From Spongiactinospora sp. TRM90649 (lineage in GTDB: Bacteria; Actinomycetota; Actinomycetes; Streptosporangiales; Streptosporangiaceae), in assembly GCF_029382225.1 (NCBI RefSeq), contig NZ_JARLTC010000030.1:62001-126000 (forward strand): a DNA stretch of 64,000 bases, read 5' to 3'. Shown piece by piece: positions 25,049-32,643 of the stretch. How positions within the stretch are numbered: position 1 is the stretch's first letter; each line of letters opens with the position of its first letter. The position numbers and the translations under genes were made by a program. The notes under the pieces are model-generated. The model ran no database searches and was not told where the DNA came from. It saw only the letters and a program-made list of their open reading frames with translations.

Positions 25049-26746
25049 ATGCCCAGAGTTCTCCTCGCCCTGACCAGCCACGGCGAGTTAGGCGACACCG
25101 GCCGGGCCACCGGCTTCTACGTGCCGGAGGCGGCGCACCCCTATCGGGTGTTCACCGAGGCCGGGTTCGACGTGGACTTCGTCTCCGTCCAGGGGGGCGA
25201 GCCGCCGCGCGACGGCGTCAAGCCGGGCGACGAGGCGACCGCCGCCTTCCTCGCCGAGCACGGCGCGCGTCTCGCCGCCACCCCCACCACCGACCAGCTC
25301 AACGCCGACGACTACCAGGCCATCCTGTTCGTCGGCGGGCACGGGACGATGTGGGACTTCCCCGACTCCAAGGAGCTGGCGCGCTTCGCCGCCGCCATCT
25401 ACGAGAACGGCGGCGTGGTGGCGGGCGTCTGCCACGGACCGGCCGGTCTGGTCAACGTACGGCTCGGCGACGGCTCCCACCTCGTGGACGGCAAGCTGGT
25501 CAGCGCCTTCACCAACGAGGAGGAGACCGCCGTCGGCCTGATCGACAAGGTGCCCTTCGCCCTGGAGAGCAAGCTGATCGAGCGCGGCGCCCGGTTCACC
25601 AAGGCGGCGAACTTCAGCGCGCACGCCGTCGCCGACCGGCGTCTGGTCACCGGCCAGAACCCGGCCTCGGCCGTCCGCGTCGCCGAGCTGGTGGTCGAGG
25701 AGCTGCGCCTGGCCGACGGCTCCGGCGAGGCGCCGCGCATGTCCGCCGCCCAGGCGTCCGCCATCTACCTGCTCGACGAGTCCGTGGGCTACCTGTACGC
25801 CGCCTCGCTGCGGGCGGCGGCGCAGATAGGCGTGGCCGACCACCTGGCCGACGGCCCCCGCACCGCCGCCGAGCTGGCGGAGGCGACCGGCACCGACGCC
25901 GACTTCCTCTACCGGATGCTGCGCCTGCTGGCCACCCGCCAGATCGTCCGCGAGGAGGACGGCGGCCGGTTCTACCTGACCCCGCAGGGCGACGCGCTGC
26001 GCACCGACAACCCGGTGTCGGTCAGGGACGCGATCCTGATGACCTCGGCGCACACCCACTGGCGGTCGGCGGGCGAGCTGGTCACCGCGCTGCGCGAGGG
26101 CGGACCGGTGTTCGACCGGCTGTTCGGCCTGCCGTACTACGAGCACATCAAGGGCGAGCAGTCGGTGGACGGCGTCTTCCACAAGGGCATGGCGAGCTTC
26201 TCGGCCGCCGTGGACCAGCTCGCCGTGGGCAGCTGCGACTGGCCGCAGGAGGGCGTGGTCGTGGACGTCGGCGGCGGCACCGGCGGCCTGCTGGTGCAGG
26301 CCCTGCTCGCCCGTCCGGGCCTGCGGGGGGTGCTGTTCGACGAGCGGCACGTGCTCGACGGCAACCGGCTGGGAGAGGTCGGCGACGACTCCCGCTGGGA
26401 GACCGTGGCGGGCGACTTCTTCACCGAGGTCCCGGGCGGGGGCGACGTCTACGCGCTCAAGCGGATCCTGCACAACTGGTCCGACGAGGAGTGCGTGCGG
26501 ATCCTCCGCAACTGCCGCGAGGCGATGGCGCCCGGCGGGCGGGTGCTGGTCATCGACCCGGTCATCCCGCCCGGCAACACGCCGGACGCGTCCAAGATCC
26601 ACGACCTGATCATGATGATGCTGCTGACCGGCCGCGAGCGCACCGAGGCCGAGCTGAGCCGCCTGCTGGAGGAGGCGGGGCTGCGCCTGACCCGCGTCGT
26701 CCGCACCGGCGCGCCGGTGGCCGTCATCGAGGCCGTCGCCCGCTGA
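25049..26746 (+). CDS. DJ-1/PfpI domain fused to an O-methyltransferase
   Basis: A 565-residue fusion. Residues 1-222 are an Hsp31-like DJ-1 domain with Glu27 (TGFYVPEAAHPY), GGHGTMWDFP and nucleophile Cys128-His129 (VAGVCHGPAGL). Residues about 232-325 are the dimerisation and winged-helix part of plant-type O-methyltransferases (LAEATGTDADFLYRMLRLLA). Residues about 330-565 are the SAM-binding methyltransferase with VVDVGGGTGG at 404-412 and the catalytic-His segment ILHNWSDEEC. The ATG is preceded by GAAAGG. There is no stop or frameshift between the halves, and codon use is uniform. Both active sites look intact. It may methylate a hydroxyl group made or exposed by the DJ-1 domain. Confidence 0.88.
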   Translation: MPRVLLALTSHGELGDTGRATGFYVPEAAHPYRVFTEAGFDVDFVSVQGGEPPRDGVKPGDEATAAFLAEHGARLAATPTTDQLNADDYQAILFVGGHGTMWDFPDSKELARFAAAIYENGGVVAGVCHGPAGLVNVRLGDGSHLVDGKLVSAFTNEEETAVGLIDKVPFALESKLIERGARFTKAANFSAHAVADRRLVTGQNPASAVRVAELVVEELRLADGSGEAPRMSAAQASAIYLLDESVGYLYAASLRAAAQIGVADHLADGPRTAAELAEATGTDADFLYRMLRLLATRQIVREEDGGRFYLTPQGDALRTDNPVSVRDAILMTSAHTHWRSAGELVTALREGGPVFDRLFGLPYYEHIKGEQSVDGVFHKGMASFSAAVDQLAVGSCDWPQEGVVVDVGGGTGGLLVQALLARPGLRGVLFDERHVLDGNRLGEVGDDSRWETVAGDFFTEVPGGGDVYALKRILHNWSDEECVRILRNCREAMAPGGRVLVIDPVIPPGNTPDASKIHDLIMMMLLTGRERTEAELSRLLEEAGLRLTRVVRTGAPVAVIEAVAR

Positions 26747-26807
26747 CCGCGGCGGCGCCGTCCACCCCTGACCCCCCTGACCCCCTGACAAGCCGAAGGG
26801 ACTCGTG

Positions 26808-27095
26808 ATGTTCCGCAGAATCATCCTGTTCACCTGGACCGAGAGCGCCACCGAGGAACAGCGCGCGGCGGTCGCGGCCGAACTGGCCAAGCTCCCCGCG
26901 CTGATCCCCGAGATCCGCCGCCTGGAGTTCGGCGCGGACACCACCTCGGGCAACGCCGACTTCGGAGTGCTCGCCGACTTCGCCACCAAGTCGGACTGGG
27001 CCGTCTACGTCGAGCACCCCGCCCACCAGAAGGTGGTCGCGGACCACATCCGGCCCATCATCGCGGGCCGTACCGCGATCCAGTACGAGTTCTGA
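26808..27095 (+). CDS. Dabb-domain (stress-responsive A/B barrel) protein
   Basis: A 95-residue protein with the dimeric alpha/beta barrel (Dabb) pattern FRRIILFTWTESATEEQ, then EIRRLEFGADTTSGNADFGV and HPAHQKVVADHIRPI. Dabb proteins are related to ABM enzymes and include polyketide cyclases such as olivetolic acid cyclase, as well as stress-induced proteins of unknown role. The ATG at 26808 follows GAAGGG; the GTG just before it is also possible. It is the last gene of the rightward arm and is followed by a very strong terminator. A cyclase or isomerase role in the cluster product is inferred only from family and position. Confidence 0.82.
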   Translation: MFRRIILFTWTESATEEQRAAVAAELAKLPALIPEIRRLEFGADTTSGNADFGVLADFATKSDWAVYVEHPAHQKVVADHIRPIIAGRTAIQYEF

Positions 27096-27142
27096 CCCAG
27101 ACCGGCGGCGGCCGTCCCCCACCAGGACACGGCACCGCCGCC

Positions 27143-27184
27143 GGACGGCCGCCCGGGCCCCCCGCCCCGCCCGGGCGGCCGTCC
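27143..27184. terminator. Strong bidirectional terminator closing the DJ-1 cluster
   Basis: GGACGGCCGCCCGGGC (27143-27158) pairs perfectly with GCCCGGGCGGCCGTCC (27169-27184), giving a 16-bp stem with a 10-nt loop followed by TCTTCTT. It separates the rightward DJ-1 arm from the convergent TPR gene and marks the boundary between the two systems. Confidence 0.88.
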
Positions 27185-27196
27185 TCTTCTTCGCGG

Positions 27197-29092
27197 TCAG
27201 CGGGGGCGGTAGGTGCAACGGAGGCCGGTATGGATGGTGGCGCGGAGTTCGCCGCCGATCGCGGGGTCGGCGGTGGTGATGCGGGTGAGGGCGCGGCGGA
27301 TGGCCTTGCCCACGGCGATGCGGGCGCGTTCGTCGCCGCCGGTGAAGCGGCGGGTGCGTCCGCCGAGGCCCGCGGCGGCGGACAGCTCGCCGACCAGCCA
27401 GTCGCGTTCGCCGCGCGTCGCCTCGGCCCGCTCGGGCTCGCCGCACGCCTCCAGGTCGGCGATCTCCGCCTCCAGGCGCATGAGCCTGCTCCGGTACGCC
27501 CGCAGGGCCTCGTCATCGAGCACAGGTTGCGCCGACAGCTCGCCCGCCGGGGCGCCGGACGGCAGCGGCCCCGCCGCCAGGTCGGCCGCGCGGACCTCGC
27601 GCCCCGGGTTGGCGATCAGGACCGCCAGGTGCTCCATCCCCACGCAGTGGTCGACCAGCACGCTCCGCGCGCCCAGCTCCACCTGCCACTGCCGCCCCCG
27701 GCGCACGCACGACGCGGACGGCGGGCGCTCCGGCTCGACCGGCAGGGCCATGCCGAGCTCCGCCGCCTCCTTGGCCGCCTGCGCCGTCTCGCGTACGGCC
27801 CGCGCGTCTCTCGGGCCGTGCCGGAGCGCCAGCGCCTGCCCCAGGCGCCAGCGCGACAGCACGGCCGCCGGCCAGTGCCCCAGCGCCAGGTTGTCGCGGA
27901 CCGCCGCCCGCAGGTGTTCGACCGCCCGGTCGAGGTCGCCCGTCGTCATCGACGCGACGCCCAGCGCGTGCCAGGCCGACCCGAGGCACGCGACGCCGAG
28001 GCTGGCGATCACCGGCAGCCCGCCGAACGGCAGCAGCAGCTCGTAGGCGCGGGCCGCGGTCTCGGTGTCGCCGAGCAGGTGGGCCGCCTCCACGGCGGCG
28101 TGCATCGAGGTCAGCCAACTGCTCGACCGGGGAAGGTCGGCCAGGTCGCGCCCGCGCAGGCGGGCCAGCATGCCGACGGCGAGCCGCCGGTCGCCCGCCT
28201 CGGCGGCGGCCACGGCCAGCACGGCGGTGTAGGAGTTGTCCACCGCGCTCAGCTCCGGGGAGTGGACCAGCCCGGACAGCGCCGGCACCAGTTCGGCGAT
28301 CCGGCCCTGGTACCAGCGGATCGCGGCGAGCTGCCCGCCGTACCAGCCGGTGGAGTCGACGTCACCGGCGGCGGCGCCGCGCCGTGCGCAGACGGCGGCG
28401 AGCGTCTCGGCCTCGGCGAGCCGTCCGGCGCGGACGCACAGCATCACCTCCATGGCGCTGACCACGAAGCCGACCGCCAGGTGCGCGCGGTGGGAGAGCC
28501 GTTCACGCAGTTCGGCGAGCGACCGCTCGGCGTGCGGGTCACCGGCGAGGAAGAGGTCCACGGTGCGCCACATCAGGGCCATCAGCAGGTCGCCGGGCCG
28601 TCCGGTCGCCGCGACCCGGCCCATCAGTTCGTGGGCCAGCGCCATCCGCGCCTCGCCGTGCTCGGGGCCGAGCACGCAGTGGTGGGCCAGGCTCAGCGCC
28701 TCGACCAGCGCGATCGGGTCGCCCTTGCGCCTGGCCTGGGCCAGTACGTCGAAGATCGTGTCGTGCCGGCCGGCGCCGTAGTCCTCTTCGGCGCCGATCC
28801 GGGCGCGCAGCCGCAGCGCGAGCGCGCCGGTGGGGTCGGCCAGTTTCAGCGCGTGCCGCTGGCGCTCCCGCAGCAGCGCCGCCTCGGCCGCGCTGCGGTG
28901 CTCGTGGACCCAGAGCCCGCCGAGGCCGAGCGCGGCGCGCGCCATCGTGGGCGCGTCGTTCCTGCGCTCGGCGTCGCGGTAAGCGGTGTCGAACCAGAGC
29001 CGCCCGGCCCGCAGGTCGCCCTCGATGAACAGCGCGCGCTCGCCTGCCGTGAGGGAGTACACCGGAAGCGACGCGACAGCCTCTTTTGCCAT
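27197..29092 (-). CDS. TPR-rich protein with the C-terminal domain of large NTPase regulators
   Basis: A 631-residue cytoplasmic protein made mostly of helical TPR-like repeats (RWFDTAYRDAE-type helices from residue 20 to about 430). The C-terminal 150 residues (MEHLAVLIANPGREVRAADL, a coiled segment SRLMRLEAEIADLEACG, and AIRRALTRITTADPAIGGEL ending in TGLRCTYRP) match the conserved C-terminal region of large actinobacterial ATPase-TPR regulators. No P-loop ATPase or kinase domain is present, so it looks like the sensor or scaffold half alone. The ATG at 29092 is preferred over a GTG at 29098. It lies in the same orientation as the CHAT gene, 288 bp after the small gene at 29381-29806. Confidence 0.75.
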   Translation of the reverse strand: MAKEAVASLPVYSLTAGERALFIEGDLRAGRLWFDTAYRDAERRNDAPTMARAALGLGGLWVHEHRSAAEAALLRERQRHALKLADPTGALALRLRARIGAEEDYGAGRHDTIFDVLAQARRKGDPIALVEALSLAHHCVLGPEHGEARMALAHELMGRVAATGRPGDLLMALMWRTVDLFLAGDPHAERSLAELRERLSHRAHLAVGFVVSAMEVMLCVRAGRLAEAETLAAVCARRGAAAGDVDSTGWYGGQLAAIRWYQGRIAELVPALSGLVHSPELSAVDNSYTAVLAVAAAEAGDRRLAVGMLARLRGRDLADLPRSSSWLTSMHAAVEAAHLLGDTETAARAYELLLPFGGLPVIASLGVACLGSAWHALGVASMTTGDLDRAVEHLRAAVRDNLALGHWPAAVLSRWRLGQALALRHGPRDARAVRETAQAAKEAAELGMALPVEPERPPSASCVRRGRQWQVELGARSVLVDHCVGMEHLAVLIANPGREVRAADLAAGPLPSGAPAGELSAQPVLDDEALRAYRSRLMRLEAEIADLEACGEPERAEATRGERDWLVGELSAAAGLGGRTRRFTGGDERARIAVGKAIRRALTRITTADPAIGGELRATIHTGLRCTYRPR

Positions 29093-29136
29093 GATCACAT
29101 GCTCTCTGCCCTGGAAGGGGCGGCTTTCCCGAGAGT

Positions 29137-29202
29137 GGACGGTCCCCGTGGCCGCGAGGACCGTCCGGGAGGGCCGGGCGCGAGGAGACGCGCGCCCGGC
29201 CC
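29137..29202. other. Two tandem perfect hairpins upstream of the TPR gene
   Basis: GGACGGTCC (29137-29145) pairs with GGACCGTCC (29158-29166), and GGGCCGGGCGCG (29171-29182) pairs with CGCGCCCGGCCC (29191-29202). The stems are 9 and 12 bp and both are perfect. They fill the 288-bp gap between the small unknown gene and the TPR gene. The second may be a terminator for the genes to the right. The rest of the gap (29203-29380) shows no further structure or gene that I can support. Confidence 0.6.
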
Positions 29203-29380
29203 GCTTGGTTCTCTCGAACTCGGGCCCCCTTACGACGACGGCGCCGCGGATACCGGCCCCTGTTCGGTAACCGCCCGGCCCGCACGCGCGAGCGGTGGCC
29301 GACGTCGTGGTGTTGGTCGTGCCGATCTCCCCGGCGGACGATGACCGCCGGGCCGTCCGCGAACGCCCCCGTGTCGCGGC

Positions 29381-29806
29381 TCAGACCAGCAGGAATCGCT
29401 CGCTGCTCTGCATCGAGACGATCTGGAAGTTCGCGTTGTGCAGGACGGCGGTGTAGTGGAACAGGTGGCCGCGCACCCCCGTGGCGGGCACCGGGATGTT
29501 GAAGTTCTGCACCAGCACGAAGTCGGGCCCCACGCAGCGGAACGGCGGCGTGCTGAAGCTCTGCGGTGGGATGTCGGGTTCCAGCGTCGAGGCCCCGCCC
29601 CCGGTGCTGTCGTCGATCGCGGACACCGCGAGCGTGTACGGCGCCTTGGTCATGGTCTCCGGCCCGGCCTCGATCTCCACGACGAGGTCGAAGCTCGTGC
29701 CGGGCATCTCCCCGGCGACGTCCGGGGCGTTGGGAGTGGTGTCGGCGACCCTGCCGCCCTTCTGCGTGGTGTAGATCCTGGCGATCCGCGCGTTCTTGGG
29801 ATTCAT
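29381..29806 (-). CDS. Unknown 141-residue protein of the CHAT/S8 module
   Basis: I do not recognise a named family. The protein is rich in beta-strand-like stretches (FDLVVEIEAG, PYTLAVSAIDDS, FVLVQNFNIPV, GHLFHYTAVLHNANFQIVS) and ends in SERFLLV, which suggests a compact beta sandwich. It has no signal peptide or membrane helix. The ATG at 29806 follows GGGAGGG at good spacing; upstream starts would translate the leader. It is preceded by the motif GATGTATCA, 60 nt before the ATG, exactly as at the S8 protease gene. That suggests co-expression. It may be an adaptor or a substrate of the proteases beside it. Confidence 0.7.
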   Translation of the reverse strand: MNPKNARIARIYTTQKGGRVADTTPNAPDVAGEMPGTSFDLVVEIEAGPETMTKAPYTLAVSAIDDSTGGGASTLEPDIPPQSFSTPPFRCVGPDFVLVQNFNIPVPATGVRGHLFHYTAVLHNANFQIVSMQSSERFLLV

Positions 29807-29866
29807 GTCGTCCCTCCCGTGTGGAACCGTGCTTCCACACCTCAACAGAGGGCCGATCGGCGGATC

Positions 29867-29875
29867 TGATACATC
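29867..29875 (-). promoter_or_regulatory. Shared motif GATGTATCA, copy 1
   Basis: On the minus strand GATGTATCA ends exactly 60 nt before the ATG at 29806. The same nine bases lie 60 nt before the S8 protease ATG (32575-32583). In DNA this GC-rich, an AT-containing 9-mer at identical spacing in one gene cluster is unlikely by chance. A promoter element or regulator site is the likely meaning. A TTGACG lies 19 nt upstream of this copy. Confidence 0.6.
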
Positions 29876-29896
29876 GTGTTTCCGATTGACCGCCCG

Positions 29897-32542
29897 TCAA
29901 CCGGGCGGGGTCAGCGCGAAATCCGCTCCCATACACACAAAACCGGCGGCCACCGCCGACGCTTCGAAGTCCTCCCCGGCGATCTGCCGCTGTGCCTGGG
30001 CCAGGGCCGCGGCGGCGGAGTGGCCCGCGGCGAGCAGCTTGTGCAGGGCGATCATCAGCGTGGTCGTCTCGGTGTCCAGGATCGACAGCACCGGGGCGAT
30101 GATGGCGCGCGAACCGAGCGCCATGAAGGTCGCGCTGAGCCCGAGCAGTTCGTCGCCCGCGCGGACCACGAACCGCCCGCTGTCGCAGGCGGCCAGGACG
30201 ACCATCTGCGGGGCGCTGTTCAGCTGTTCCAGGTCGTAGATGGTCAGCGGCCCGTCGGCCAGGCGCAGCGAGGAGAACAGCGGGTTGGCCGCGTGCAGGC
30301 GGCCGTGCGCGGCCAGGTGCGCCAGGCGGGCGCCGTCCAGCGCGCCGATGACGGCCTCGGTGGTCGCCGCGCCGTCCACCATGGCGGGCACCGAGTGGAT
30401 GGAGGCCACCCCCTCGGCCTCGGTACGCGCGCCGGGCAGCCCGGGGCCGGACGCGGCCACGATCGGCCCCTCCGACGCGGGGGCGCGGCCCGCCGCGTGC
30501 CACAGCGTCGCCGACGGCGCCAGGCTCACCGTGCGCCCCGAGCACGAGGGCAGGGTCGACCATGGCAGCGCCTGCAGCGGCCCGCTGGGGATCAGCACCA
30601 GCGGACGGTCGCCGAGGTCGGCGGCCAGCGGGCGGAGCAGCGCGTCGTCGAGGCGGGCGGCGGCGTCGCGCAGCATCGCCGCCGCGGCGGCCCGGCTGCC
30701 GGGCACCGCGTGGTGGCTGGCCAGCCGCCGCAGCGCGAACGGCACCCGGTCCACGAGCGACCTGATCGGCGCGAGCGGCCCGAGCCGCCGCAGCCGCACC
30801 CGCTCGCCGGTCACAGTGACGGCGTGCAGCATGTCGTCCAGGTGCACGAACTCCACCAGCGCCCGCCCCGCCAGCACGTCGGCAACCTCGCTCGCCGACA
30901 CCGCCGTGGCCGCCTCCGCCGAGCGCCCGCCCAGCCTGCGGCAGTAGTCGCGGATCTCCCGTTCCAGGGTGACCTGCCGGTGCACCAGGCGGCCGGGTGC
31001 GACCCCGGCGGCGCGGCGCTCGTGGATCTCGCCGGACACCGCGCGAAGCTGGGTCAGCGACTCGGCCAGGTAGGGGTCGTCCGGCGGCCGGGGCGGCTTG
31101 GTCAGCAGGTGCCTGGCCCGGCCGCGTTCCGCCCAGGTCAGCACCCGGGCGGCGTCACCGCTGTCGAAGGCCATCCGCAGCCCGAGGTCGGCGACCTCCA
31201 CGCGGTACCTGGACGCGTGCGCGCGCAGGTCGGTGGCGCCGAGGGTCGCCCGGTGCTCGTCGTGGATGCGCAGCGCCGTGCCGATGGCGACGGCCGCGCC
31301 CCGGTGGTTGCCGCGCGACAGGCGCAGCAGCGCCTCGGCGTGCCAGGCCCGCACCCTCGGTACGGCGGGCCCCCGGTTGCGCTCCTGCCCGGCGCGCTCC
31401 AGCTCGCGACGCCCGCGCTCGGTCCATCCCCGGCCCAGCGCGAGCTGCCCGGCCATCATCCGCGCCTCCACCGCCGAGCCCGGCCATCCGGCGGCGGCCA
31501 GGTCGGCGGCGCACCGCTCCATCCGCTGGACGGTGACCGCCTCTCCCCCGGCCACCCGCGAGCGCAGCGTGACGAACCTGGCCATCGCCGCCCACTGCGG
31601 ACGGCGCTGCCTGCCGAACCCGCTGGCCGCCGTGCGCGCCTCACGGACCGAGCTGGCGTGGTCGCCCTCCAGGTAGGCGACCCTGGCCAGCAGCAGCCTG
31701 GCCTCGGGCTGCCCGATCCCGCGCCGCCTGCGCTCGAACTCCGACACGGCCTCCTCCGCGGCCTCCCTGGCCTCGGCGGTCAGCCCGACCGACAGCAGCA
31801 GCTCGCTGCGGTCGACCAGAGTCCAGCAGACCTGGTGGGTGTCGAGTTCGCGAAAGCGCCGCTCGGCCAGGTCCAGGTAGCGCAGCGCGGCCGGGACCTC
31901 CCCGCGCGTGGCGCTGACCCACCCCAGGTTGAGCTGCACGATCGCCAGGGAGAGCCCCAGGCCGAGCTGCTCGCACAGCATCTCGGCCTCGCGCAGGTCG
32001 GTCTCGGCGGCGGTGAACTCCTGGCGGTAGCCGTGCACCACGCCCCGGTTGGACAGCACCCGCTGCAACCACAGGCGGTCCCCGGCGCGGCGCAGCGCGG
32101 GCACCGCCAGGCGGTAGCTGGCGAGGGCCTCCTCCGGGCGCTTGAGGTGGTTGAAGATCACCCCGCGCTGCGCCTCGGCCCGCGCCCGCCCCACCCCGTG
32201 CAGGTCGGGCAGCGCCTCGTCGATCTCGCGCATGGCCTGCGGGATGCGCCCGCGCACGCACCACACGAAGGCCAGCCGGATCCGCGCCTCGGCGGCGAGG
32301 TCGGCCGATCCGGCGCGCTCCGCCAGCCTGATCGCCGACCGTAGGTGCCGCGCCGCCACCCCGAGGTCCTCCAGGTGCACGGCGGCCACGCCGAGCGCCC
32401 GAGCGGCCACGGAGGCCAGGACGAAATCGCCGCGGGCCCGTGCCCGGTCGGCGATCTGTGTTGCCATAATCGTCAGCCTGGCCGGGTCGGCCTCGGCGAG
32501 CCGCAGCAACTCGGCGGCGACGTCGGAGGGGCTCGTGTCCAC
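29897..32542 (-). CDS. TPR-CHAT caspase-like protease
   Basis: An 881-residue protein with TPR repeats (about residues 10-480, for example LAAEARIRLAFVWCVRGRIP) followed by a C-terminal CHAT peptidase domain (about 600-875). The catalytic pair is intact: His746 in HLAAHGRLH and Cys786 in LAACDSG. TPR-CHAT proteins are caspase-like proteases, best known from the type III-E CRISPR partner of gRAMP, that cleave specific protein substrates when triggered. There is no CRISPR locus here. The GTG at 32542 is preferred because it starts just before the first helical repeat; GTG 32611 would include AT-rich leader sequence. It is divergent from the S8 protease gene, with 101 bp between starts. Confidence 0.87.
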   Translation of the reverse strand: MDTSPSDVAAELLRLAEADPARLTIMATQIADRARARGDFVLASVAARALGVAAVHLEDLGVAARHLRSAIRLAERAGSADLAAEARIRLAFVWCVRGRIPQAMREIDEALPDLHGVGRARAEAQRGVIFNHLKRPEEALASYRLAVPALRRAGDRLWLQRVLSNRGVVHGYRQEFTAAETDLREAEMLCEQLGLGLSLAIVQLNLGWVSATRGEVPAALRYLDLAERRFRELDTHQVCWTLVDRSELLLSVGLTAEAREAAEEAVSEFERRRRGIGQPEARLLLARVAYLEGDHASSVREARTAASGFGRQRRPQWAAMARFVTLRSRVAGGEAVTVQRMERCAADLAAAGWPGSAVEARMMAGQLALGRGWTERGRRELERAGQERNRGPAVPRVRAWHAEALLRLSRGNHRGAAVAIGTALRIHDEHRATLGATDLRAHASRYRVEVADLGLRMAFDSGDAARVLTWAERGRARHLLTKPPRPPDDPYLAESLTQLRAVSGEIHERRAAGVAPGRLVHRQVTLEREIRDYCRRLGGRSAEAATAVSASEVADVLAGRALVEFVHLDDMLHAVTVTGERVRLRRLGPLAPIRSLVDRVPFALRRLASHHAVPGSRAAAAAMLRDAAARLDDALLRPLAADLGDRPLVLIPSGPLQALPWSTLPSCSGRTVSLAPSATLWHAAGRAPASEGPIVAASGPGLPGARTEAEGVASIHSVPAMVDGAATTEAVIGALDGARLAHLAAHGRLHAANPLFSSLRLADGPLTIYDLEQLNSAPQMVVLAACDSGRFVVRAGDELLGLSATFMALGSRAIIAPVLSILDTETTTLMIALHKLLAAGHSAAAALAQAQRQIAGEDFEASAVAAGFVCMGADFALTPPG

Positions 32543-32555
32543 CCCCGCAGTCTTT

Positions 32556-32571
32556 CGCAAGATTTTTTGCG
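32556..32571. promoter_or_regulatory. Inverted repeat CGCAA-N6-TTGCG in the CHAT/S8 divergent promoter
   Basis: A perfect 5-6-5 inverted repeat lies 14 bp before the CHAT start and directly beside the motif at 32575-32583. It is placed to control both divergent genes. The binding protein is unknown. Confidence 0.45.
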
Positions 32572-32574
32572 TGT

Positions 32575-32583
32575 GATGTATCA
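32575..32583 (+). promoter_or_regulatory. Shared motif GATGTATCA, copy 2
   Basis: The same nine bases as at 29867-29875, again ending 60 nt before the ATG (32644), on the strand of the gene it precedes. Bases around the 9-mer are not conserved between the copies, so selection seems confined to the motif. Confidence 0.6.
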
Positions 32584-32643
32584 ACCGGGCGACAACCCGT
32601 CTCTGTAACACGACGACGGTTGCGTCACAGGAAGGGCATAGGC

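Noticed and set aside
25088..26989. 633-codon open frame on the minus strand opposite the DJ-1-methyltransferase gene
   Set aside because: The plus-strand fusion has two intact active sites; the reverse frame has only repetitive Gln/His/Val/Gly composition.
13018..27095. Classical polyketide or nonribosomal peptide cluster
   Set aside because: A SARP regulator and tailoring-type enzymes are present, but no ketosynthase, adenylation, condensation or terpene cyclase gene lies in the window.
27230..29344. 704-codon open frame on the plus strand
   Set aside because: Opposite the TPR gene, low-complexity Arg/Gly/Gln-rich composition, and it crosses the hairpin region; no domain seen.
29897..32542. 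Type III-E CRISPR-associated TPR-CHAT (Craspase partner)
   Set aside because: No gRAMP/Cas7-11 gene, Cas1 or CRISPR array in the window; the neighbours are an S8 protease and a sigma factor.
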